Positions 28,017 through 38,272 of a stretch of DNA of 64,000 bases are shown one piece after another; the stretch's first letter is position 1, and every line of letters begins with the position of its first letter. Both the position numbers and the translations under genes were made by a program. The DNA is from Trochalopteron elliotii (taxonomy: Eukaryota; Chordata; Aves; Passeriformes; Leiothrichidae), in contig JANPWX010000081.1 of NCBI GenBank assembly GCA_024734555.1, positions 898,452 through 962,451 of the forward strand, given 5' to 3'. Under the pieces are notes generated by a model, which searched no databases, had not been told where the DNA came from, and saw nothing but the letters and a program-made list of their open reading frames with translations.

Positions 28017-28609
28017 CACTTATTCTATATACTTTTTAATTCTCCTATTTGTCTCATTCACAGGAAGTCAATATCATTGCATTTTCATAATTAATTAAAT
28101 ACACAATAAAATATATCTACAAAGTTATATACCTTTTTCCAACTGAAAAATTAAGCATAATTTTCATTTGGTCTTACCAACTATAATTTCTAACTTTGCA
28201 TTTAAATTTACAGTTTGAATTTTATTTCATATCATTATTTTTTGTACTAATATTGACTTGGTGCATGGTTTTAGGAAGGGCTTAGGAGAAAAGAAAAACT
28301 GATAGGAAAGTATTTTGGGTGGCAGGTTGATAATGTATATATAAAAAAGATGTGGAGAGGATATGTGAGGGCAAGTTAAAATGCCTGACTATGGGATTAG
28401 AATTATATCTAGACATAGGATTTGTGGCTTCAGTGGTTTTTGTGAATGGTTTCTTGGGTTGTTTTAAAATTATTATTGGGAGGGGGGATTTTGTGCGTGC
28501 ATGTGTGTTTTTAAATATTTCATTGTAAGGAAAGAAATATAGCAGAAAAAAATCATAGAATTAAATCTAAATCAAATAATATTTATCAGTTATATATGTA
28601 TTTTAAAAG

Positions 28610-28678
28610 TTTCTAAGATCTAAAAGATCTTAAAGATTCTAAAGATCTACAGATTCTAAAAAAGATCTATTTCTAAGG
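28610..28678. repeat. Imperfect TAAAGATCT-like repeat
   Basis: Degenerate repeats of a TTCTAAAGATCT-like unit. AGATCT or a close variant recurs about four times in roughly 55 bp, so the tract has several local dyad symmetries. Confidence 0.7.
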
Positions 28679-31600
28679 ATGCCCATCCTTCAACAATATT
28701 CCTGTCAGGAATATGAAACCAACCCAATCTGCATGCTTTGTCTTGTACTGCACAGTGCTGTATTTTTACAGAGGGTCACCAGAGAATAATAATTATTGTG
28801 TTTTCTAATCACTTATGAAGCTTTGATTGACTTTCTCTGTTTTCCCCTTTTGTCAATCTGAAAATAAAGGCCTTCAGGGAAAGAGGATGGTGTATGTTCT
28901 GAGACACACACAAAATGAGAATAAGTTTTAAATTGTCTTCAATCTCCCAATAAGACCACAACTAAAGTGATGTAAATAAAGCATTTTAATAAGTCTTGAG
29001 TTATATTTCAGCTTTTAGTTTTAAGGAGGAATAAAAACAAGCAAATGAAAATCAAACAAGAAATAGTTTTAAGAAATGGAAAATAGAAATCATCCGACAA
29101 AAAATATCAATATTCTGGAATATGGTTTTTAGTAGATCAGAATCCCCTGACAATCAGTATCTTGATTTCTTATTCATTATGCATGCACTTTAGAGATTCT
29201 ATTGCGATCCTGTCCCCTGCCACTAAGCACTATGTAAATATATAGTAATATTCAATTGATTTCTCAGTCTAAAGGTAACATTTTACTCCTCTACATGTAC
29301 CTGGTTAGAGAGGTAAGAGATGGAACACATCATCTCCTTTCTGTCACTTGCCGACTGCATCCCAGACTGGAGTGAGAGAGAAACCACTCACAGACAGTAA
29401 AAAAAGAAAGGGAAGACCAGGCAATAACCCAGTGAAGGCCAGACACTGTTTGAAAGCCTAATCTACATCAGGTAAGAGTCTGAGACAGATAACATGTCTC
29501 AGTTCAGAGCAGCAGAGAAGAATGTGACTGATATCAGTAAAACTGTTGTTTATCCCTCTGTCTGGCCTAGTGCAAAAGCTAGAATACAAACACTGAAACA
29601 TAATCCAGACAAAATTGGGGAAATACAGTTGTCTTCTCCTATTTCCCCACAGTGAAGCAAGGCTTTCTAAGTGTGGGGACTTGAGAAAAAAGAAGCCTGT
29701 GGCACCTCGGAAAAAGTTCAACTACAAGACATTAAATTATTTTTATGTCTGAACCTTAAAAGACTTTGTCCCTCCTGTGCCTTCAGATGTTTGTCACCTT
29801 GTCAACATTCACAGAACCTTGCTGATAAGCAAAAAGTGTATAATGCTCATCAGGTACTTCCTTATCCTATCTTAGTATTTCTGAATTATTTCCAGGTAAT
29901 ATCATACCATTTATGCCAAAAATTGTATTGATATGCATTGTTGCAACTTAGGAAATGAGCCCAGAAAGAAATTACAGGGTTCAGTAAAGTGGCTCAGAAA
30001 TTCTTGCCAGAATCATCTGGGCTTTATTTTGTTTTGCCTTGGTTTGATATTCATATGTTCTGCAGATAAAGCAGAATTAGTTTCATCTCCATTCTTGTGT
30101 TTTATGTTTCTTTGTATTGGTTACAAAGTTACACAAACTGGTGTAACAAACAGTAACAAACTGGTTACAACAGTTACTTGCTGGTCCTTTGTGAAATGAA
30201 AGGGGAGTTCTAATACAACAACTTAGAGATGATGAAAATTTAAAGGCTTAGAACATCAGTTACAGAATACTGCCCTTGATACCAGTTCATTGAAGTTGTC
30301 TGATTTTTGCTCTTTAGGAAAAAAAAATAGAAGAAATTTCACTACTGAATTCTCAGTGACTTTTGTGATCTGGGTAAAGTCGAGTTATGTTGGTGATCCT
30401 GTTGCCTTCATTTTTACTTTGCAAATGAAAATCTCATTACATCCTACTACATTATTCACTATGATAAGAAAGACAATTTTAATGCTTACACTACCCCATG
30501 ACTCTGTGTGTAACCTTTCCAAGTCCTGCCCTTGGCTGAATGCAGAGAAGTAAGCTGAGGGCATTGTTTGCATGATTTAATAATTCTGCCACTGGCAAAT
30601 GAGTTGGAGAGAGACTTGGCTATTCTGTGAGCATTGTTTTGTTTCCACAGTTCTAACAGGAGTGAGACAATGAAATATTTTTTTTTTCCTGTCGATTATG
30701 AAAAAGCTGGATCTTTTGATAGTGAAAAAAAAAAACAAAAGTGGTGTTTACATGATTTAGCAAGAACTGCCTTTTGAGATTTAATGCAGAATGCATTTTG
30801 GAGATAAAGGTGCAGATATTTCTATACTTTTATTTGGAGTTTGTGTCAGGTTTGGGGATTACTTCAGTGAGAGAAGACCTTAAATAACAACAACAGCAAA
30901 AAAAGTACAGCAAATGTGAACAGGTCTAGAAACGCAGTGAACTGAGTGAGAATTTGGATAATGAAGCTTAGATTCTTCCAGTATTTGATCTCCAGATGAG
31001 TTCTGTTTTCTTTTCGTAAGAGATACAGTCAACTTCCATTCTTCATAATATTTTAATAAGTTTTGCGCTGTATGTCCGCATTATAATACTTTCAGGACTT
31101 AAAAGGTAGTTACGATGATACAGTTTGATTTAATTTAAATAACTTTGACCTGCTCAAGACAGCCATCAGTCAAAGCAAAGCTTTTATAAATGGTTCCATT
31201 TGGACATACTGTGAATAGACTGAAAATATTAGGGCTGCAAATCATAGTTGTGTGTGGACTTGAGTGCTTTGTGCCAATAGTTACATATAGAAATAATTAC
31301 AGCAAGAGGTAAAAGGTAAAAAAGATACCAAAGATCATTCCTTGGTCTATCTTTCAAATAATATTTACATATTCTAACAAAGTTCTCCATTTTCTTCCAA
31401 CTTACAGAACAAGTTAAGTAAGAGAGTTACCCTGGTAAAATACTGGGAAATTATCATTCTACTTGAATATCTAGATTAGCATTTGCTGCTGTAGGTATTA
31501 CTTTTTTTTTTTTTTCTTTCAATTTATATTTTATATTAATTCAATTTATGCTTTTAAAAAGTAAATACTTGAAAATGAAACAAATTTCCTGTTTATTACT

Positions 31601-34540
31601 AATATTCTTGGACATCCAAAAAGTCAAGAAGTAGAGTCTGTGATTTTTTTCTAACCTAAAATCTGTACAAAAATTCTTCTTGTTAAGATCCAAGACTCTA
31701 AAAAATATTCTGGACATTCTAGGTAAGAGGCACAGAACCAACCTTATTCCCTGTGACCTATTAAATTACAAACCTATTAAACTATGAACTGTCTCCCAAA
31801 TTCATAGCAAATTAGTTCCAATGATACGTCCAGTTGCTAATATAAAGGACAAATTTTGCAAGTGAGATGAGATTTCCAAAATACGTTTTTGTTTTTTTGT
31901 GATGTTTCTCTTATAGACAAGATTAGTGTAATTTAGCAAAAACATATTGCATAGTCAGTGCAGGAGAGAAAATGGGATACTGAAATGCTAAGTAGAAACA
32001 GGTAAACAAATTTTGTTAGGAATTAAACCAAAAAAACTTATACTTTTCACTACCATGTATCTTGCAACTGTATTTTTTTTTCCTATTCTCCTGAAGTATC
32101 CATCAAAGCTTTAACTGTATAAAAAAAACAAAACCAAAACCAAACATACAACAATTAAAAAAAAAAAAAAAAACCCAACCCTGATCCTGATTTTATTTTG
32201 AAATGAAAAAACAAAGTTTAGATTTAAATTAGTTCTAATGCTTAAGAGAGCACTACAAATTTTGACAAGATCAAAGGCCTAATTTCTGTCTTCCTTAGGC
32301 AAGTCAAGGATAATTCTACAAGTGTTAACCAGTATGTACATAGTGTGAGAGAAAAACAACTCCCTAATCTCCTAAAGGTTCAAGTGAGATTGTGAATATA
32401 ATTTTCTTTAGCCATTGCATTTTGTCCCACCCACTAGCTGAGTTCTCTGTGGGATTGAGTATGAGGTCCATTTGCTCCCCAGTGTATAATTTTAGATGAT
32501 TAGTTACCCAGGAAAAATATTCAGTAGTAATCTCAATTGACTTTAGGCAATCGGAGGAAAAAAAAAGCTAGCAAGACCAGACAGAATATGAGAGATTAGA
32601 AGATGATATAGTCAGGTCATTTTCTCCAAGCTTTGGAAAAGGTTTTTGAAGCTAATTTTGATTGTAGACACCTTTTTTTCACAACTCTGCTCTTACTGAA
32701 GTGCAACAGGTCTTTTCCTTAATTGCTAACATAAACATGGGTTTTCTGTTATTTGGTACAAACACTGTCTGCCTTTTTGCTGCATTTAACACATGCATGT
32801 TCTTTCCTTCCTCAGAAATGTACATGCTCCATGCAACATATTCATACTGTCTTGCTTCACACATCTCTTATAAAGACTATTAATTTCATATATTATTACT
32901 AATTTCATCTAGCAATGCATTTTTAAAATCCTGTTTTTTTATTTAAGTTGTATGGCTACACTTCTGATGCTGACTAAAACACACCTGTTCTCAAAAAAGG
33001 CAGAGACTCAATTACATTTTCATTGGCAACCCCTCAGTTAAGCCTCACAAACAAATCTAGAAGGGAGATGATGCTGTATTTTACCACCTTTTACCAAAGA
33101 GATACAGAAGTATTTTAGCATTAGAAAAATGGGATTTTAATCATTCAAGTAGTGGAATATTCTTTTAATTACAATGGTAGGAACAAAGCATTAAATACAT
33201 TTTTAGATGCAACTTGGAAAATTCAGGGAGAAAAATGCATATATTTTAAAAGAGATTGTCTGATGGTAGGATATTTCTACTGTGTTGTTACCTTGGACTA
33301 GTCCTTAACTGCCCTTAACCAGTCCTTATCTTCTCCATTGCATTCACACACTATTCAACCTGTCCTTCAGAGTTTTTATTGGTTGCCTTCTGGATGAAGA
33401 AGGAATCCTATTCTTGATTCATTATGAGGTTTCTCTTTTTGTTGGTTTATTTTGGTATTTTTTAACTCTACTTAGGTCTTCACTATTGACTACATTTATA
33501 TAAGTTGTGAACAGTTGCTTTTAAAGGTGTTAATTCTCACTAGACCACTTTCATCCTGCTTACAATTTTGAAGTGGGTGCTAATACAAATTTGTAGAGTT
33601 TAGGTGGACTTTTTTCCTCTTCTCATATCCTTGTGATAGGTCAGGTTTTTTTCCATCCTTTGGGCATTAAAAATTACCCTCCTTCCAGAACATCTAAGTG
33701 TGAAAATGTTTGGGTTTTTACTTTTTCAATTATACTTGTGCCTTTTATAAATGTGAGGGGGTTTTGTCTTATATTGGCTATTTTACTTATCTGCTGTTTC
33801 TAGAATTTAGTTGCACATGCTTTAGCTATTTTTATTTCCAATAATGTTGTATCAAAAACATACTACAAGCTATACAGTAAAAATAAACAAAACACTCAAT
33901 TTTGAACCTATCGTCTTCTTCCCTTTTTTCCTTCTAATTCCATATTTAGGAACAAAAGGTTTTTTCTTCTCCAAGAATGTTAGTAATATGGCTGAGAATG
34001 TAAAGGTTCAGAGAGTGCTGAGAACCTACCATGTTAACATCAATAGTTATTTTATAAAAGCTTTCAATTTAATTTGAAATGGGACTGCAAAGTGGCTCAT
34101 ATGCTGACATATCCAAATGAATAATTTATTTCCCAGTAGGAGAAAGTATTTCAATGGTAGGATGCCAACATGCTGATATTCACCCAGGAGATCTTTAGCT
34201 TAAACAGTAGATATGTTTAGGTAGGTAAAAAATTATTAATGCAGTTGTAGGAGATAGAGTCCTAGAAATTCTTCTTACATTATGCATTTATTTCCAATGG
34301 AAGAACTAGAAAGGTTTTTTCAGACCTAAAATAAAGACAGTGAATGAGGATCATCAGAAATTCTCTTGTATTCCTCTAGCAAAATCAACACTTCCTTCCT
34401 AAAATCTTCCATGCTTTCTCCCCTTTGCAGTTCCTTGTACGACACAGCAAAACAGTATGATTTCAAAACATGTCCAAAATTTAGACAGCTTTCTTCCATT
34501 GGTTTTAATTAGAAATTTTATAGACACAGCTAAATTTAGA

Positions 34541-34744
34541 ATGGAGTGGAATGGAATGGAAATAGAAGAGAAATAGAAGAATAGAATAGAATAGAATAGA
34601 ATAGAATAGAATAGAATAGAATAGAATAGAATAGAATAGAATAGAATAGAATAGAATAGAATAGAATAGAATAGAATAGAATAGAATAGAATAGAATAGA
34701 ATAGAATAGAATAGAATAGAATAGAATAGAATAGAATAGAATAG
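34541..34744. repeat. (GAATA)n microsatellite at a CR1 tail
   Basis: A pure pentanucleotide array, ATAGA/GAATA, runs from about 34581 to 34744 (about 33 uninterrupted units). It is preceded by less regular GGAAT and AGAAAT units from 34541. It directly abuts the 3' end of the minus-strand CR1 at 34745, whose own tail is a TAGAAT-like motif, so the array very probably grew from that tail. The 136-codon minus frame across it (34399-34809) is a five-residue reading artefact. Confidence 0.97.
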
Positions 34745-35300
34745 CTCAGCTGGAAGGGGCCTACAAGGAACATCTCTTTTAACTGTCCAGCCACTTCAGG
34801 TCTGACCAAAAGTTAATGCATGTTGATAAAGGCATTGCCCAAATGTCTCTTACACACTGAGAACCATGAAGCATCAACCACCTTCACCAGGAAGTGTGTT
34901 CCCCTATTTGACAACTGTCTTCTTGGTAAAGAACTGCTTCCTAAGTTCCAGTCTAAACACCCTCTGATGATGCAGCTTTGGACTGTTCCCACATATTCCA
35001 TCTCTGAAACCCAGGGGGAAGAAATCACACTCTGCACTTCCCCTCCTCAGAAAGCTGTAGAGAGCAATGAGGTTGCCTTCCATTCTCCTTTTCCTCAAAC
35101 TAGGCAACCCCAAATTCCTTAGTCATACCTCCTAAGACAAGCCTTCTAGGTCTTCACCAGCTTCATTCCTTCCTCCCTGGCAGGGGAGGGCCTTTACATC
35201 CTTTACATCTTCCTTTAGTGTTGGGGCCTGGAATTGTACACAACACCCAAGGTGAGGCCACACCAATGCTGAATACCGCAGAATGATCCCCTTTTTCGAG
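34745..35300 (-). mobile_element. CR1 LINE, 3' half of ORF2 end plus 3' UTR
   Basis: A minus-strand CR1 copy. From the array inward, the plus strand shows 'agctcagctggaaggggcct' (reverse-complemented 3' UTR). On the minus strand, the broken C-terminal ORF2 then follows, with FRLELRKQFFTKKTVVK in one frame and the continuation in another, so at least one frameshift is present. Similarity continues through 'ggtgaggccacaccaatgctg' and fades near 35300. The frames at 34813, 34820, 34904 and 35163 all fall inside the element. Confidence 0.92.
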
Positions 35301-35705
35301 CCAGATGTCACTCAGAACCCACATGTCCCTTTTGCAAACTGGAAAAAAATTAGTTCTTCTCATCTTTTTTAATAGGTTTGTATCTGCTTAACCCGTATGT
35401 GTTAAAACTAAGCAAATAAGCTAAATCCCATTATCTAACATCACTTTTGGTTAATAATTCAATCTGTTTGTTGTCAGGATAGAAAGTTCAGATGGGGCTG
35501 GCATTTTAAGTTCTATTATATTTTTTCCTTCATGTTGCTTAATAAGCTCAAAATTCAAAAAGAAGCCTTATCTGGAATTAGTGGCCTTTGTGGTTTAAAA
35601 AAGAAACCCACTGCACTGAGGATAGTATACTGATTGCCTTAAGGGAGGATGGAGTGTATGTGCACACAGTATAATCAGATCATTGCACTGAAAGACATGG
35701 TTCTT
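35301..35705. other. Noncoding stretch
   Basis: AT-rich sequence between the CR1 copy and the tandem duplication. Nothing recognisable. Confidence 0.5.
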
Positions 35706-35708
35706 CAG

Positions 35709-35892
35709 GTCAGGGATACTAGACTGGGAAAGCTTAGAAAGATATGGAATTAACACCAGGAAATCTTTCAGAAACTATAAAGCAGCCTGAAATCAAACAG
35801 GTCAGGGATACTAGACTGGGAAAGCTTAGAAAGATATGGAATTAACACCAGGAAATCTTTCAGAAACTATAAAGCAGCCTGAAATCAAACAG
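35709..35892. repeat. Exact 92-bp tandem duplication
   Basis: The 92-bp unit at 35709-35800 is repeated base for base at 35801-35892. The unit starts GTCAGGGATACTAGACTGGG and ends AATCAAACAG, and CAG precedes both copies. I compared the two copies by eye and found no difference. Such identity in otherwise decaying noncoding DNA means either a very recent duplication, possibly polymorphic, or an assembly artefact. Confidence 0.97.
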
Positions 35893-36039
35893 TACCTTCA
35901 TCTTGTCAGATCTTTATACCTCAACACAAAAACTGCCACACTAAACTGGTTAGAAATTTCATTTAAAACTACAATGAGCTGAAGCATCATTTTAGAAAAA
36001 GAAGATGGAAGTTATACTGTCCTTGTGTACTACAGCATA

Positions 36040-37190
36040 ATAAAGCCTGGCTACATTTTCCCTGGTTTTCATGATTTTATATGCAGCTCTATCCCGTGAT
36101 CATCCTTTATTTTGTGAACTGGAGAGCTCTTATCTTTTTTGTCTCTTCTCAGTCAAAACCCATTTCACACTTGTTTCTCTTTCCTGTATTGTGTCTAGCT
36201 GTACTATATCCTTCCTGATACAGAAGAATAATAAATGCCTGGAGAAGAATTGCACAAGGAATGTGATAAATGGATTAATACAGTGAGACTTATCATTGTT
36301 GCTTTGGTTTCTTCCTTTCCTATTAATTTTTTGAGCATCTATCTCTTATTTTACAATCTAAGAACAACTGTTCAAATCTTTCCCGATACCAATGGCTAGT
36401 GTAGAACCTCTGGTTTCATGATACTTTGTTTCAATTACTGCAGGCATTTTATCCCTCGCTCAATCACTGTTACAGTATCTTTATAAACTTTCAATGCTGA
36501 ATTATTGTTCCTACTTCCTTGAAAAACACCATGTCAATCAACTTGGAAACCATCATACTTTTCCCCAGATTGCTCAGGGATATGTCAAATAGCATCAACT
36601 CCCAGGGATCTCTCCATAATGGTAAAAGTAACCATCTTTTGCAACAGCTCATTCTTCTTCTTTAACCACTTATTAATGACTACATGAAGACTTTATCCCT
36701 TGTACCATGGCAGCCTCTTTTACAGAGGTGCTTTTTTCAAAATTATTTTTGAAAACCAAGTAGATATATCAATAGTATCCCTATCTACTTTATCACCTTC
36801 TTTATCTAAATTTGCACTTTATTTGTGCAGCATAACTACAGAATCTGTGTTGACTTTCTACTACATCATATTTACTCATTTATTCTCTATTATAAGTTCA
36901 ACAGTTTGCTGAGTGCAGATATAGACTTTCCATTTTATAGTTCTCCAAAGCCCTTTTAAAAAATTTGTATCACATTTGCCATTTTCAACTCCTCTGATAC
37001 AAAGGACATTTTAAGTGATAAATTACACACTATAGTTAACAACTCAGTACTTTCATATTTCATCTTCCTTAGAACTTTATGTGAATACCATCTGGTTCTG
37101 GAAGTTTTCTGGTATTAATTTGATTAATTTATTTGAAAACTCTTTTTATTAACATTTCATATGAGACAGTTTCTGAGCAGTGACTTCTGC
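36040..37190 (-). pseudogene. Ancient CR1-clade LINE, decayed ORF2 (reverse transcriptase)
   Basis: An old non-LTR retrotransposon lies on the minus strand. Pieces of CR1-clade ORF2 appear in the correct order. PDGIH is encoded at 37081-37095 and KYESTELLTIVCNLSL at about 37012-37060, after a frameshift. KMANVIQI is at about 36961-36985. A palm motif-A-like DISTWFSKII is at about 36739-36770, where the family has D..LDFSKAFD. WELMLFDISLSNLGK is at about 36555-36605, where the family has a GPLLFNIFINDL-like segment. Many stops and frameshifts separate these blocks. The part from 36040 to about 36380 may be the ORF2 C-terminus and is less certain. The element is far more diverged than the other CR1 copies here. 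It could equally be called L3/CR1-like; the clade call rests on motif order. Confidence 0.8.
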
Positions 37191-37875
37191 TGCAATAAAT
37201 TTTAATGTGTGATGCTTCTAAACTATTGCACAGTGAAGTGGTTAGTTCATTTTGGTTTTGTCCTACGCCTTCTTTTTACTCAGACATCCTTTATATCAAT
37301 CTTTGACCATACAGAATATTGGAAGATTTCTTGGTTTTTGGAATTGGAATTCATTTGAATACATCGTTATAGGGGTAAAATATTTTCCTAGGACAGAATA
37401 TGTGTCAAAGTCTCATTTTCCCTGTTTTGAAAACACACAATTTAGAGTTAAGTTACAGTTACAATATTTGTATCCTGTTTCTTTTGCTTAAATAAGACTT
37501 TCTATTTTCAAATGGTCTTTCTCTAATTTGTTTAGGCATGACAGGTTTTTCGTGTCATTTATAAAAGAGTTTTTTTAAGAAGAACTATGCTTTTAAAATA
37601 AAATCTTATACAGGAGTAGTATTTTCAATACAAGAATTTTATTTCACTAGAATTCCATCCTTCTGACTGCTTGTTCTATTTTCTTCAGCTTTAAAAACCT
37701 ATTGTTTTTAACATGTCCGTGTATTTCATTTTTTAATATGTTCTTGTATTTCATTTTTTTCCCCTACTTTTTACTTCTTTATTCATACACATATGCTGAA
37801 TGCATCATGGTAATTTTTTGGGTTAGCTTTTTTGCTAATTTTTAATTTCCAAGGCATATAAAAAAAGTAAAAAAA
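37191..37875. other. AT-rich noncoding stretch
   Basis: T-rich sequence with no recognisable gene. A weak near-repeat of 'gtatttcatttttt' occurs at about 37719 and 37745. It ends in an A-rich run at the gap edge. Confidence 0.5.
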
Positions 37876-38272
37876 NNNNNNNNNNNNNNNNNNNNNNNNN
37901 NNNNNNNNNNNNNNNNNNNNNNNNNNNNNNNNNNNNNNNNNNNNNNNNNNNNNNNNNNNNNNNNNNNNNNNNNNNNNNNNNNNNNNNNNNNNNNNNNNNN
38001 NNNNNNNNNNNNNNNNNNNNNNNNNNNNNNNNNNNNNNNNNNNNNNNNNNNNNNNNNNNNNNNNNNNNNNNNNNNNNNNNNNNNNNNNNNNNNNNNNNNN
38101 NNNNNNNNNNNNNNNNNNNNNNNNNNNNNNNNNNNNNNNNNNNNNNNNNNNNNNNNNNNNNNNNNNNNNNNNNNNNNNNNNNNNNNNNNNNNNNNNNNNN
38201 NNNNNNNNNNNNNNNNNNNNNNNNNNNNNNNNNNNNNNNNNNNNNNNNNNNNNNNNNNNNNNNNNNNNNNNN
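37876..38272. other. Assembly gap flanked by A runs
   Basis: A run of 397 N. The left edge is A-rich (about 37861-37875) and the right edge is an uninterrupted A run at 38273-38288. The gap therefore sits in or next to a poly-A tract that probably stopped sequencing. The minus frame at 37842-38330 is an artefact. Confidence 0.99.

Larger units (their letters stand above)
26185..34540. other. AT-rich noncoding stretch
   Basis: No host gene or confident mobile element is visible. Long T or A runs occur at 31502-31515 and 32157-32173, and a T-rich patch at about 26980-27050. There is an 18-bp direct duplication at 27982-28016 and an AGATCT-rich imperfect repeat at 28610-28678. Frames of 60-88 codons (for example 29458, 29671, 29933, 30290) show no domain. 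Confidence 0.55.

Noticed and set aside
28540..28560. 'aatcatagaatt' as a CR1 tail
   Set aside because: None of the CR1 3' UTR sequence follows it on either side.
34399..34809. 136-codon minus-strand open frame rich in a Tyr-Ser-Ile-Leu-Phe repeat
   Set aside because: It is a translation of the GAATA microsatellite and the adjoining CR1 tail.
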